Below are positions 1-7,008 of a DNA stretch of 13,528 nt, in pieces. Positions within the stretch are counted from its first letter, which is position 1. Each line of letters starts with the position of its first letter. The DNA is taken from positions 1 to 13,528 of the forward strand of contig DKAS01000147.1 in NCBI GenBank assembly GCA_002448875.1. Reading direction: 5' to 3'. Both the position numbers and the translations under genes were made by a program. The stretch comes from Proteobacteria bacterium UBA6920 (GTDB lineage Bacteria; Pseudomonadota; Gammaproteobacteria; SG8-11). The notes below the pieces were generated by a model, which saw only the letters and a program-made list of their open reading frames with translations, was not told the DNA's origin and searched no databases.

Positions 1-234
1 TTCTGGTGGAACCCGGACAAGTTCGTGGGGCCCGCGGGCCTGCTGCAGGCGTACCGCTTCATTGCCGATACACGGGACCAGGCGACCAGCGAGCGGCTCG
101 ACAACCTGGAAGATCCCTACCGGCTGTTCCGCTGCCATACGATCATGAATTGCGTCGATGTCTGCCCCAAAGGGCTCAATCCCACCCAGGCCATCAACAA
201 CATCAAGAAGCTGATGCTCAAGCATCTGGTATAA
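1..234 (+). CDS. sdhB: Succinate dehydrogenase iron-sulfur subunit, C-terminal part (5' end outside window)
   Basis: Reading from base 1 gives 77 residues ending at TAA 232-234. This is the last third of SdhB, the iron-sulfur subunit of respiratory complex II, which passes electrons from SdhA-FAD to ubiquinone on the inner face of the cytoplasmic membrane. The fragment opens with [13 protein letters not shown], the conserved stretch that follows the second cysteine cluster. It then has [18 protein letters not shown], whose three cysteines (fragment residues 45, 51, 55) match E. coli C206, C212 and C216, ligands of the 3Fe-4S and last 4Fe-4S clusters. By family knowledge the second Trp (residue 3), His46 and Ile48 correspond to quinone-site residues W164, H207 and I209. 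sdhC, sdhD and sdhA presumably lie upstream, which cannot be checked here. The stop codon is directly followed by the ATG of sdhE, implying co-transcription. Confidence 0.97.
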   Translation, partial: FWWNPDKFVGPAGLLQAYRFIADTRDQATSERLDNLEDPYRLFRCHTIMNCVDVCPKGLNPTQAINNIKKLMLKHLV

Positions 235-486
235 ATGGGCGACGACGCGGACAAGCAGCGATTGTACTGGCGGTGCCGCCGCGGCATGCTGGAGCTGGAC
301 GAACTGCTGCAGGATTTTGTCGCCCGGGAATACGCAAGGCTGGATGTCCGGGAACAGCAGGCGTTCCATGCCCTGCTGTGCCTGCCGGACCAGGAACTGC
401 TCGCTTGCCTGCTGCAGCAACAGACACCCACGGATGGGGAACTGGTACATGTCATCACGCGTATTCGCCAGAGCTATCAACCTTGA
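235..486 (+). CDS. sdhE: FAD assembly factor SdhE (YgfY/CptB family)
   Basis: This 83-residue protein is the usual SdhE size. It carries the family signature RRGMLELD at residues 15-22; the RGxxE motif (R16, G17, E20) is the surface used to bind SdhA and promote covalent FAD attachment. The rest is the small acidic helical bundle typical of the family, with DQELLACLL and a charged C-terminus. The ATG follows the sdhB stop with no spacer. There is no clear Shine-Dalgarno sequence at a proper distance (the nearest purine run, AAGAAG near 206-211, is too far), so translation is probably coupled to sdhB. Direct linkage to sdhB fits its role as an SDH maturation factor. In enterics sdhE instead sits with ygfX away from the sdh operon. 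E. coli SdhE/CptB has also been proposed as an antitoxin to YgfX; the flavinylation role is better supported. Confidence 0.93.
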   Translation: MGDDADKQRLYWRCRRGMLELDELLQDFVAREYARLDVREQQAFHALLCLPDQELLACLLQQQTPTDGELVHVITRIRQSYQP

Positions 487-904
487 GCTGCGCGCCTCGC
501 GCCGTCTGACCCTGTTGTTGGCCACTGCCCATGCGACCGCCTGCGCCAGCGTGTGGCTGCTGTCCTGGGCCTGGCCGTGGCGCGCCCTACTGGCGTCGGT
601 TATTGCCGCCAGCGCCTGGCGGGTGATACGTACCCATGGCTTGCGAGTTGGCCGCCGCGCCATCGTTAATTTGCAGTGGCGGCAGGGCGAGACCTGGCTG
701 TTGCTGCTGGCCGGCGGTGACGCCTGCGAGGCGCGGCTGCAGGCCGACAGCTACCTGCACCGGCATCTGCTGATTCTGAATTTCCGTGGCCTGCAGGACT
801 GGCGCCAACTGTCCTGCCTGCTCACCGCCGACAGCCTGGCGATCGACGATTTCAGGCGCCTGCGTGTATTAGCTCGTTGGCATTTTGGAAAAGCGGGGGA
901 GTAA
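449..904 (+). CDS. ygfX: YgfX/CptA-family inner-membrane protein
   Basis: This encodes 151 residues, starting at ATG 449 inside the end of sdhE (38 bp overlap) with GGGGAA at 436-441 as a well-placed ribosome binding site. The reading frame is open further upstream, but there the product would be an out-of-frame shadow of sdhE. The protein has a short basic N-terminus (LELRASRRL), two closely spaced hydrophobic segments at about residues 20-52 ([20 protein letters not shown], then a second run ending ASVIAASAW), then a soluble domain. The C-terminal LRVLARW-type ending and the sdhE neighbour are typical of YgfX (Pfam protein YgfX family). E. coli YgfX (CptA) has been reported as a membrane toxin acting on FtsZ/MreB and neutralised by SdhE, but this activity is disputed; its true role is unclear. 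The last 53 bp overlap the 3' end of nadB on the other strand. Confidence 0.82.
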   Translation: MSSRVFARAINLELRASRRLTLLLATAHATACASVWLLSWAWPWRALLASVIAASAWRVIRTHGLRVGRRAIVNLQWRQGETWLLLLAGGDACEARLQADSYLHRHLLILNFRGLQDWRQLSCLLTADSLAIDDFRRLRVLARWHFGKAGE

Positions 905-2492
905 GCACCGTATTGTGTGGGGTGCCGCCGCTGTCCAATGTCGGGTAGTCCAAGGTGTAGTGCAGGCCGCGGCTTTCCCTGCGGCGCAGGGCCGATTCGA
1001 CGATGAGGCCGGCTACCACCACCAGATTGCGCAGTTCCAGCAGGTCGTTGGTGACGCGGAAATTGCCGTAATACTCCTCGATTTCCCGCGCCAGCAGGTC
1101 CACCCGGTGTTTGGCGCGCTGCAGGCGCTTGTTGGTGCGGACGATCCCGACATAATCCCACATGAAACGCCGCAACTCTTCCCAGTTGTGCGACACTACG
1201 ACTTCCTCGTCGGAGTCAGTAACCCGGCTTTCATCCCAGGCCGGCAGCGTGTTGACCAGGTGGGTGGTGGGCAGCTTGTTCATGATGTCCGTGGCGGCGG
1301 CCTGGGCAAAGGCCATGCACTCCAGCAGCGAGTTGCTGGCCATGCGATTGGCGCCGTGCATGCCGGTGAACGAAGTTTCGCCTATGGCGTAAAGGTGGGG
1401 CACATCGGTTTCCCCGTGCAAATCCGTCATCACGCCGCCGCAGGTGTAGTGGGCGGCCGGCACCACCGGGATGGCTTGTTTGGTGATGTCTATTCCCAGT
1501 TCCAGGCACTGCTGGTAGATGGTCGGAAAATGGCTGATGACGAAATCCGCCGGTTTATGGCTGATGTCGAGATAAACACAGGGTATGCCCAGGCGTTTCA
1601 TCTCGTGGTCTATGGCGCGGGCGACGATATCGCGCGGCGCCAGTTCCGCCTGTGGATCGAACCGGTCCATGAACCGGCTGCCATCCGGCAGCAGCAGCTT
1701 GCCGCCTTCGCCGCGTACCGCCTCGGTAATCAGAAACGATTTGATGTTGGGGTGGTACAGGCAGGTGGGGTGAAACTGGTTGAATTCCATATTCGCCACC
1801 CGGCACTGGGCCCGCCAGGCCATGGCGATGCCATCGCCGGTGGAGGTGTCGGGGTTGGTGGTGTAGAGATAGACTTTGCTCGCGCCACCGGTGGCCAGTA
1901 CAGTAAAGCGGGCCGCCATGGTAATGACCTGTCCACGTTCACGGTCCAGGACATAAGCGCCCAGGCAGGCATTGGTGCTGTGCCCCAGTTTTCTCCCGGT
2001 GACCAGATCCACGGCGATATGGCGCTCGAAGACGGCAATATTGGGATGGGCAAGCACCTGGGCGGCTAGTGTGGTTTCCACCGCGTATCCGGTGGCATCC
2101 GCCGAGTGGATGACCCGGCGCTGGCTGTGGCCGCCTTCCCGAGTCAGGTGGTAACGGGTTTCGCCGTTGGCGGCGGGTTCCTTCGTAAAGCCCACCCCCT
2201 GATCGATCAACCATTGCACCAGGGTACGACTTTGTTCCACGGCGTAGCGCACGGCGGTGGCGTCACACAGTCCAGCACCGGCTTTTACCGTGTCGTTGAT
2301 ATGGTTATCAATGGAGTCCTCGGGATCCATGACCACGGAAATACCACCCTGAGCGTACAGGGTGCTGCCCTCCGTCAGGGCCTTCTTGGAAACGATGGCT
2401 ACTTTGATCTGGTCGGCCAGCTTCAAGGCCAGGGTCAGTCCGGCCGCGCCACCACCAATTATCAGGACATCGTAGCGGAATTGTGCCTGCAC
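852..2492 (-). CDS. nadB: L-aspartate oxidase
   Basis: This encodes 546 residues read from a GTG start at 2492 (no in-frame ATG nearby; an AGGGGG run lies 11 nt upstream on the minus strand and AGGGA directly abuts the start). NadB oxidises L-aspartate to iminoaspartate, the first step of de novo NAD synthesis, handing the product to NadA in the cytosol. The N-terminus has the Rossmann FAD motif [14 protein letters not shown] (residues 9-22). Family landmarks follow in order: [54 protein letters not shown], the TCGGVMTD stretch and [19 protein letters not shown]. The C-terminal helical domain ends with [10 protein letters not shown]. The SLLECMAF wording and the EFNQFHPT motif separate it from fumarate reductase/SdhA flavoproteins. 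It is divergent from rpoE and convergent with ygfX. No nad regulator site was recognised. Confidence 0.97.
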   Translation of the reverse strand: MQAQFRYDVLIIGGGAAGLTLALKLADQIKVAIVSKKALTEGSTLYAQGGISVVMDPEDSIDNHINDTVKAGAGLCDATAVRYAVEQSRTLVQWLIDQGVGFTKEPAANGETRYHLTREGGHSQRRVIHSADATGYAVETTLAAQVLAHPNIAVFERHIAVDLVTGRKLGHSTNACLGAYVLDRERGQVITMAARFTVLATGGASKVYLYTTNPDTSTGDGIAMAWRAQCRVANMEFNQFHPTCLYHPNIKSFLITEAVRGEGGKLLLPDGSRFMDRFDPQAELAPRDIVARAIDHEMKRLGIPCVYLDISHKPADFVISHFPTIYQQCLELGIDITKQAIPVVPAAHYTCGGVMTDLHGETDVPHLYAIGETSFTGMHGANRMASNSLLECMAFAQAAATDIMNKLPTTHLVNTLPAWDESRVTDSDEEVVVSHNWEELRRFMWDYVGIVRTNKRLQRAKHRVDLLAREIEEYYGNFRVTNDLLELRNLVVVAGLIVESALRRRESRGLHYTLDYPTLDSGGTPHNTVLTPPLFQNANELIHAGA

Positions 2493-2731
2493 TCCCTGCT
2501 TTTCCCCCTGAAATTCAATCGTTTGTATTTATATTCCTAGCTAACGAATGCTATTATTCAGGGAAAATCCCGGAGTGTCTATTTTTATTCTCAGGGGATG
2601 GACGTATCATTTCCGTCCAAAAAACAGAATCAATTTAAAAACTAAGAGAACTATATGAACCAGACAATGTCTATCCGTCAGGATTCCTCGGTATGGATTC
2701 CGCGCGGTTGTGACAGGAGGGGCTGGCCCGA
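2493..2731. promoter_or_regulatory. Divergent nadB/rpoE control region
   Basis: This 239-bp AT-rich spacer separates the nadB GTG start from the rpoE ATG. Visible elements are an 11-bp palindrome GGGAAAATCCC (2561-2571), an inverted repeat TGGACG/CGTCCA (2599-2604 and 2614-2619) with a 9-nt spacer, a TATCAT hexamer (2605-2610, 5/6 match to a housekeeping -10) with only a poor -35 in front, and a second -10-like TATTAT (2552-2557). On the minus strand a TATAAA hexamer (plus-strand bases TTTATA, 2528-2533) could serve nadB, but no good -35 accompanies it. Neither hairpin is followed by a T run in the direction of transcription, so I do not call a terminator. The stretch presumably holds several start sites for rpoE, as in other gammaproteobacteria, but only experiment can assign them. 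Confidence 0.5.
2648..2674 (+). promoter_or_regulatory. Candidate sigma-E (RpoE) autoregulatory promoter
   Basis: GAACTA (2648-2653) is separated by 16 bp from TCTAT (2670-2674). The sigma-E/AlgU consensus is GAACTT, 16-17 bp, TCTGA, so the -35 matches five of six and the -10 matches three of five bases (TCT). The start site would fall near 2680, about 50 nt upstream of the rpoE ATG. Autoregulation by such a promoter is known for rpoE/algU operons. The match is short and the call rests on position as much as sequence. Confidence 0.4.
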
Positions 2732-2762
2732 ATGGGCGATAACAGTGTTGATCAAGAGTTAG
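2655..2762 (+). CDS. Possible 35-codon leader ORF overlapping rpoE start (rseD-like position)
   Basis: An ATG at 2655, preceded by AAGAGAA (2644-2650) at about 6 nt, opens a 35-residue frame that ends at TAG 2760-2762. This is 31 nt inside rpoE and in a different frame. The peptide begins MNQTMSIRQDSSVWIPRG and ends ITVLIKS; I recognise no domain. In E. coli a leader peptide, rseD, sits upstream of and is translationally coupled to rpoE and is the target of CsrA repression. The position and overlap here are similar, though I see no sequence likeness that I can vouch for. Three GGA triplets, the CsrA core motif, occur in the frame: CAGGATT (2679), TGGATT (2694) and the rpoE ribosome binding site AGGAGG (2715). 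A transcript from the candidate sigma-E promoter would start downstream of this ATG and lack the leader. A chance ORF is quite possible. Confidence 0.3.
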   Translation: MNQTMSIRQDSSVWIPRGCDRRGWPEWAITVLIKS

Positions 2763-3310
2763 TAGGTCGAGTACAAAAAGGGGACAAGAAGGCGTTTGAC
2801 ATACTGGTGCGCAAGTATCAAAACAGGGTGACAAACCTTATTTCCCGTTATGTCTATGATCCCACTGAAACCCTCGATGTGGCCCAGGAAACATTTATCA
2901 AGGCCTACCGCGCATTACCGAACTTTCGCGGGGAAAGTGCGTTCTATACATGGCTGTACCGCGTAGCCATCAATACGGCCAAGAATTACCTGGTGGCCAA
3001 GGGACGGCGGCTGCCGCTGGCGGACGTGGACACGCAGGAAGCGGAGCAGTTCGCAGGCGAGTCCAACCTCAAGAACTATGAAACACCTGAACAATTGCTG
3101 CAAAGGGACGATATTGAGAGGGTGGTGACGGAAACGATAGAAGCTCTGCCTGAAGATTTACGTACCGCCATTACATTGCGGGAAATCGATGGCTTGAGCT
3201 ATGAGGAAATCGCCGAGGCCATGTCTTGCCCGGTGGGTACAGTAAGGTCGCGGATATTCCGCGCCCGGGAAGCGATAGAAAAGAACTTAAAACCGCTCCT
3301 GGAACATTAG
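2732..3310 (+). CDS. rpoE: ECF sigma factor sigma-E (RpoE/AlgU)
   Basis: This encodes 192 residues, the normal RpoE length. ATG 2732 is preceded by AGGAGG (2715-2720) with an 11-nt gap. Region 2 spans about residues 22-92, with the core-binding/-10 segment DVAQETFIKAYRALPNFRG and the FYTWLYRVAINTAKNYL helix. Region 4 spans about 133-184, with LPEDLRTAITLREIDGLSYEEIAEAM followed by the -35-binding helix GTVRSRIFRARE. The linker is short and there is no region 1 or 3, as in all group IV sigma factors. RpoE directs RNA polymerase to envelope-stress genes when released from RseA. It leads a five-gene operon with its own regulators, 26 nt upstream of rseA. The close match to E. coli RpoE and Pseudomonas AlgU across both domains leaves little doubt. 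Confidence 0.98.
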   Translation: MGDNSVDQELVGRVQKGDKKAFDILVRKYQNRVTNLISRYVYDPTETLDVAQETFIKAYRALPNFRGESAFYTWLYRVAINTAKNYLVAKGRRLPLADVDTQEAEQFAGESNLKNYETPEQLLQRDDIERVVTETIEALPEDLRTAITLREIDGLSYEEIAEAMSCPVGTVRSRIFRAREAIEKNLKPLLEH

Positions 3311-3336
3311 ACTTGTTGGAACAAAGGTGACGCACA

Positions 3337-3906
3337 ATGGTAGATGACAAAATGGAATCTGGAGAGAAAATCTCCGCCATGGTGGATGGTGAGCTGGATC
3401 ACCATGAATTGGGTGGCTTGATCGCGGAAATGCGCGATGACGGCGAAATGCTGCAAGCCTGGGAGCGTTATCATCTGGTCAGCGATGTATTGAAAAAGAA
3501 CCTCTGCTCACATATTTCCACTGATTTCTGTCAACGAATTTCCGCCGCCCTAGTCAACGAACCCGCCATTCTCGCTCCACGCCGCCGCAACTTCCACCTG
3601 ACTCCCCTGATGCGCCAGATCGCCGGTCTGGGCGTCGCCGCATCGGTCACCGCGGTGGCTATCCTGGGAACGCAGTACTACATGAACAGTGGTGAAATGC
3701 CCGCTGCTTCGCTGGCGGCGGCCGGCGTCGAGACCCAGATGCCAGCCAGCAACAATTTCGAGCGCATTGCGCTGCCGCAGCAACAACCCTTTCCATCCAG
3801 CGTGGATAAATACATGGTATATCACAACCAGCATGCCGCTGGCGTGCAGGGTGTGCTGCCGTATGTGAGAATTATCGGTTATCGCCCGGACAGCCAGGAA
3901 AAATAG
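3337..3906 (+). CDS. rseA: Anti-sigma-E factor RseA (MucA homologue)
   Basis: This encodes 189 residues from ATG 3337, with AGGTGA (3325-3330) 6 nt ahead; Met6 is a weaker alternative start. The cytoplasmic N-terminal domain (about residues 8-72), containing EKISAMVDGELD and AWERYHLVSDVLK, is the RseA fold that clamps sigma-E. A basic/proline linker (APRRRNFHLTP) leads to one membrane segment at about 94-113 (AGLGVAASVTAVAILGTQY). The periplasmic part follows, ending in a conserved-looking DKYMVYHNQHAAGVQGVLPYVRIIGY-type block (about 158-182) where RseB would bind. By family knowledge the protein is cut in sequence by a DegS/AlgW protease, RseP and ClpXP, freeing RpoE. None of those proteases except the related MucD is in this window. 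Translation is probably coupled within the operon (26 nt gap before, 24 nt after). Confidence 0.95.
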   Translation: MVDDKMESGEKISAMVDGELDHHELGGLIAEMRDDGEMLQAWERYHLVSDVLKKNLCSHISTDFCQRISAALVNEPAILAPRRRNFHLTPLMRQIAGLGVAASVTAVAILGTQYYMNSGEMPAASLAAAGVETQMPASNNFERIALPQQQPFPSSVDKYMVYHNQHAAGVQGVLPYVRIIGYRPDSQEK

Positions 3907-3930
3907 CGTTATACAGCGGAGAGGTATCCT

Positions 3931-4890
3931 GTGATCAAGTATGTGCTCGTCGCGCTAATTCCCATCAGCGGTCTGGCCGCTGGCAACGAACCGTCGGCGT
4001 ATACCTATCTCAGGCAGATGCAGAAAGCGGCGAAGGAAATCAACTACGAGGGTACTTTCGTCTACCTGCATGACGGTCAGCTGGAATCGATGAAGATTTA
4101 CCACAAGGTCGACAAAGCGGGTGATTACGAGCGTATCCTGCACCTTAACGGTGTGCCCCGCGAAGTGGTGCGGGAGAATGATGTCGTCACCTGCATCCTG
4201 CCTGATAACAAATCCGTGGTCATCAACAAACGGCAGGCGGAAAACCAGTTATTCACCATTATCCCGGAAGACCTGGACAGGGTTGCGCGCTACTATGAGG
4301 TAAAGCTCGCAGGCAAGGAGCGAGTCGCTGCGCGGGACGGCGTGCTGATCAAGGTTGCTCCGCGCGACAAACTGCGCTACGGTTATCGGCTGTGGCTGGA
4401 CAGTGAAAACAGCCTGCTGCTCAAATCGGAACTGCTGAACGAGTCCGGGCGGGTGGTGGAGCAGATAATGTTCACCGAAATGAAGGTGGTCAAGGATATT
4501 CCCGAAGCGGAATTGAAAGCCACGACAGCGCCGCGCGAGTTTGCCCACCAGGACAATCTGCAGGAGCAGGCGGTCGACAGCGGGGTGTTGCAGAATTGGA
4601 AGATCAGCAGCCTGCCGCAGGGCTTCACCCTGACCAGCCACCAGAACCAGCACAACGCCAGCGGCGAGCAGGACAGCGTGCAGCATATCATCCTGTCCGA
4701 TGGTTTGGCCTCGGTATCGGTTTACATAGAAAAACTCACCGGCAATGGTCAGAAGTTTCTTGGCTCCTCGTTCATGGGCGCCACAAATATATACGGAACC
4801 GTTGTCCATGAGTATCAAATAACCGTGCTGGGCGAGGTGCCGCGTGCCACGGTGCAGATGGTGGCGGAATCCGTGAAGTATGAAGAGTAA
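3931..4890 (+). CDS. rseB: Periplasmic sigma-E regulatory protein RseB (MucB)
   Basis: This encodes 319 residues from GTG 3931, preceded by GGAGAGG (3918-3924) at 6 nt. A short signal peptide (MIKYVLVALIPISGLAAG, cleavage likely around residue 17-18) sends it to the periplasm. The N-terminal LolA/LppX-like domain (about 22-200) includes NYEGTFVYLHDGQLESMKIYHKV and the RLWLDSENSLLLKSELLN strand-rich stretch. The smaller C-terminal domain (about 218-315) contains QGFTLTSHQNQ and HIILSDGLASVSVYIEKL. RseB binds the periplasmic end of RseA and shields it from site-1 cleavage; mislocalised lipopolysaccharide or lipoprotein relieves this. The stop codon TAA shares its last A with the ATG of rseC (TAATG), so rseB and rseC are coupled. 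Confidence 0.96.
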   Translation: MIKYVLVALIPISGLAAGNEPSAYTYLRQMQKAAKEINYEGTFVYLHDGQLESMKIYHKVDKAGDYERILHLNGVPREVVRENDVVTCILPDNKSVVINKRQAENQLFTIIPEDLDRVARYYEVKLAGKERVAARDGVLIKVAPRDKLRYGYRLWLDSENSLLLKSELLNESGRVVEQIMFTEMKVVKDIPEAELKATTAPREFAHQDNLQEQAVDSGVLQNWKISSLPQGFTLTSHQNQHNASGEQDSVQHIILSDGLASVSVYIEKLTGNGQKFLGSSFMGATNIYGTVVHEYQITVLGEVPRATVQMVAESVKYEE

Positions 4891-5369
4891 TGCCGGTGCT
4901 CAGTGAAAGCGCCGTGGTGGAGGCGGTCGATGGCGATGCGGCCTGGGTGAGCACTCGCCGCCGCTCGGCCTGCGGCAGCTGCGATGCGCGCAGTGCCTGC
5001 GGTAGCGGTACCTTGAGCAAGGTGTTCGGCGGCCGGTTTACCCGCCTCAAGGTACGTAATCCCGTCAACGCCCAACCCGGCGATCAGGTTACGGTGGCGA
5101 TAGCTGAGCAGGCGCTGCTGCGCGGCGCCATCGTGATGTATCTGATCCCGTTGTTGCTGTTTTTCCTGTTTGGCGCGCTGGCTCACGGCCTGGCAGGTGA
5201 TTTCGCGGAATTGATCACCATCCTGGCGTCGGCGGCTGGTTTGCTACTGGGTTTTCGGCTGGCCAGCTGGCTGGCGGCGCGGCAATCGCACAATTTGCTG
5301 TATCAAGCTGAAATCACGGCCGTAGAGCAGCCCCTCGTGGCCGGGGCACGGCTCGTCTATTACAAGTAA
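4890..5369 (+). CDS. rseC: RseC/MucC-family inner-membrane protein
   Basis: This encodes 159 residues starting at the ATG that overlaps the rseB stop by one base. The cytoplasmic N-terminus carries C28, C31 and C37 in CGSCDARSACG, the RseC cysteine cluster. The fourth, most N-terminal cysteine of E. coli RseC is absent, as in Pseudomonas MucC. Two membrane helices follow at about 78-100 and 105-127, then a short C-terminal tail. RseC has a modest positive effect on sigma-E in E. coli, and RseC-type proteins are linked to reduction or assembly of iron-sulfur systems such as SoxR reduction by Rsx/Rse. Which role applies here cannot be told from sequence. It sits between rseB and mucD, the standard place in the algU-mucABCD type of operon. 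Confidence 0.92.
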   Translation: MPVLSESAVVEAVDGDAAWVSTRRRSACGSCDARSACGSGTLSKVFGGRFTRLKVRNPVNAQPGDQVTVAIAEQALLRGAIVMYLIPLLLFFLFGALAHGLAGDFAELITILASAAGLLLGFRLASWLAARQSHNLLYQAEITAVEQPLVAGARLVYYK

Positions 5370-5387
5370 CCCTAGTTGGAGAATCGA

Positions 5388-6851
5388 ATGAAATTCCTTT
5401 CCACTGTCATCTTCTCGGTAAGCCTGGCGTTTTTCCCGGCTTTATACGCGCAAGCAAGGGAGCTGCCGGACTTTACCCAATTGGTGGAGAAGTACAGCCC
5501 CGCGGTGGTCAATATCAGCACCACCCAGAAGGTGAAGCACCCGCAATTCAGGAAATTTCCCAAAGAGGAAGGTCCGGAATCCGATTCGCCCGACACGCCG
5601 GACAGTCCCGAAGGCCCGTTCGGTGACTTGTTCAAACACTTTTTCGGTGACGAAGACGGTGGCGGCGGAGATGATCGCTTCGATTCCCAGTCGCTGGGAT
5701 CCGGTTTTATTGTCTCCCGGGACGGATACGTGATGACCAACAACCACGTGATCAAGGACGCGAAGGAAGTGATTGTGCGTCTCAGCGACCGTCGGGAACT
5801 GGTAGCGCAGGTGGTCGGCTCCGACGAGCGCAGCGATCTGGCCCTGCTGAAAATCGAAGCCAAGGATCTGCCGGTGGTGGAGATAGGCAAATCCGGGGAG
5901 TTGAAGGTCGGTGAATGGGTGCTGGCCATAGGCTCGCCGTTCGGTTTCGATCATTCGGTGACCGCGGGTATCGTCAGTGCCATCGGCCGCAACCTGCCGC
6001 GGGAAAACTATGTGCCGTTTATTCAGACGGATGTTGCTATCAATCCCGGCAACTCCGGCGGCCCGCTGTTCGATCTGGACGGCAGAGTGGTGGGTATCAA
6101 CTCGCAGATTTACAGCCGTACCGGCGGTTTCATGGGCCTGTCTTTCGCCATACCCATCGATATGGCGATGAACATCGTCGATCAGCTGAAGGCTTCCGGG
6201 CATGTGATCCGTGGCTGGCTGGGTGTGTTGATCCAGGATGTCACCCGCGAACTGGCCGAATCCTTCCGTATGGATAAACCCAAGGGCGCGCTGGTGGCCA
6301 AGGTGCTGCCTGACAGCCCTGCGGAAAAATCCGGCTTCCAGCTGGGTGATGTCATCGTCGAATTCAATGGTCACGAAGTGACGACCTCCAGCAGCCTGCC
6401 GCCCCTGGTGGGCATTACCCCGGTGGGCAAGAAAGCGCCGGTCAAAGTCATACGCAACGGTAAACTGGTCAACCTGTCGGTGGAAATCGGTGAGTTGCCG
6501 GCGGAAGAGAAGATTGCGTCCGCTGCCGGTGGTGGCGGCGAAAGCGGACCGGTGCCCACGATCGACAACAAGCTCAACGTCATCGTTACCGATCTCACCA
6601 AGGACCAGCAGGATGAGCTCGAGATCGAAAACAAAGGCGTGGTCGTTGCCGAGATCAAGCGCGGTCCCGCCTCCAAGGCCGGCGTGCGCAAGGGTGATGT
6701 TATTGTCATGATAAACAATAATGAAATAAAAGATGTTAAACAATTCAAGAAGATAGTAGATGGATTACCGCAGGGCAAGTCGGTGCCGATGCTGGTGCAG
6801 CGACGTGGTGGCCCGGTTTTTCTGGCATTGAAAGTCGATGACAAGGATTAA
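5388..6851 (+). CDS. mucD: Periplasmic serine protease/chaperone MucD (DegP/HtrA family)
   Basis: This encodes 487 residues from ATG 5388, with GGAG (5378-5381) 6 nt upstream; a TTG at 5376 in the same frame lies on the ribosome binding site and is unlikely. The signal peptide MKFLSTVIFSVSLAFFPALYAQA is followed by the trypsin-like domain. The catalytic triad is visible: His120 in TNNHV, Asp150 in RSDLALL and Ser223 in NPGNSGGP. An acidic, proline-rich loop (about residues 59-98, with many Glu/Asp/Pro/Gly) precedes the SLGSGFI strand, in the position of the DegP LA loop. Two PDZ domains follow: PDZ1 about 276-368 (WLGVLIQDVT, GFQLGDVIVEFNG) and PDZ2 about 395-485 (GVRKGDVIVMINN). The protein degrades or refolds misfolded envelope proteins, and its place at the end of the rpoE operon puts it under sigma-E control. 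A 20-nt gap follows rseC. Confidence 0.96.
   Translation: MKFLSTVIFSVSLAFFPALYAQARELPDFTQLVEKYSPAVVNISTTQKVKHPQFRKFPKEEGPESDSPDTPDSPEGPFGDLFKHFFGDEDGGGGDDRFDSQSLGSGFIVSRDGYVMTNNHVIKDAKEVIVRLSDRRELVAQVVGSDERSDLALLKIEAKDLPVVEIGKSGELKVGEWVLAIGSPFGFDHSVTAGIVSAIGRNLPRENYVPFIQTDVAINPGNSGGPLFDLDGRVVGINSQIYSRTGGFMGLSFAIPIDMAMNIVDQLKASGHVIRGWLGVLIQDVTRELAESFRMDKPKGALVAKVLPDSPAEKSGFQLGDVIVEFNGHEVTTSSSLPPLVGITPVGKKAPVKVIRNGKLVNLSVEIGELPAEEKIASAAGGGGESGPVPTIDNKLNVIVTDLTKDQQDELEIENKGVVVAEIKRGPASKAGVRKGDVIVMINNNEIKDVKQFKKIVDGLPQGKSVPMLVQRRGGPVFLALKVDDKD
6700..6721. repeat. AT-rich perfect inverted repeat inside mucD PDZ2
   Basis: TTATTGT (6700-6706) and ACAATAA (6715-6721) are exact reverse complements separated by 8 nt (CATGATAA). 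They lie in a roughly 65-bp AT-rich patch (about 6698-6765) that contrasts with the GC-rich codon use of the rest of mucD. The encoded residues (VMINNNEIKDVKQFKKI) fit a PDZ domain, so the gene is intact. A TTGTCA hexamer (6703-6708) also resembles a -35 box, with TAAAAG 18 bp on. The structure is certain; any function is not. Confidence 0.5.
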
Positions 6852-6978
6852 ATCGGGAATAGACAAAAAATATGGTCTCTCGCCGTGGCAGATGATTTAA
6901 AATGTGGCGCGGCGTGAACAGTCCAGCCGATGGAATATAACGAGACGATTTCCGAAATTTTCTGTCGTTTACCGAAAT

Positions 6979-7008
6979 GGGCGCCCAGTACATGGGCGCC
7001 CGTTTTTT
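6979..7008 (+). terminator. Rho-independent terminator after mucD
   Basis: Two copies of the self-complementary octamer GGGCGCCC (6979-6986 and 6994-7001) form an all-GC 8-bp stem with a 7-nt loop AGTACAT. The stem is followed by one G and six Ts (7003-7008). This is a textbook intrinsic terminator for transcripts coming out of the rpoE-mucD operon, 127 nt past the mucD stop. It lies only 40 nt before the lepA ATG, and I see no promoter in those 40 nt. Confidence 0.88.

Noticed and set aside
885..2069. 394-codon plus-strand frame opposite nadB
   Set aside because: nadB is unmistakable on the other strand; this frame has no homologous features and low-complexity Gly/His/Val content.
2599..2619. 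Inverted repeat TGGACG/CGTCCA as a terminator for nadB or the rpoE leader
   Set aside because: It is followed by A on the plus strand and has no T run after the stem on the minus strand; at most it is an operator or chance repeat.
5442..6743. Long minus-strand frame (433 codons) opposite mucD
   Set aside because: It is an antisense shadow of an intact MucD coding sequence with no recognisable domain.
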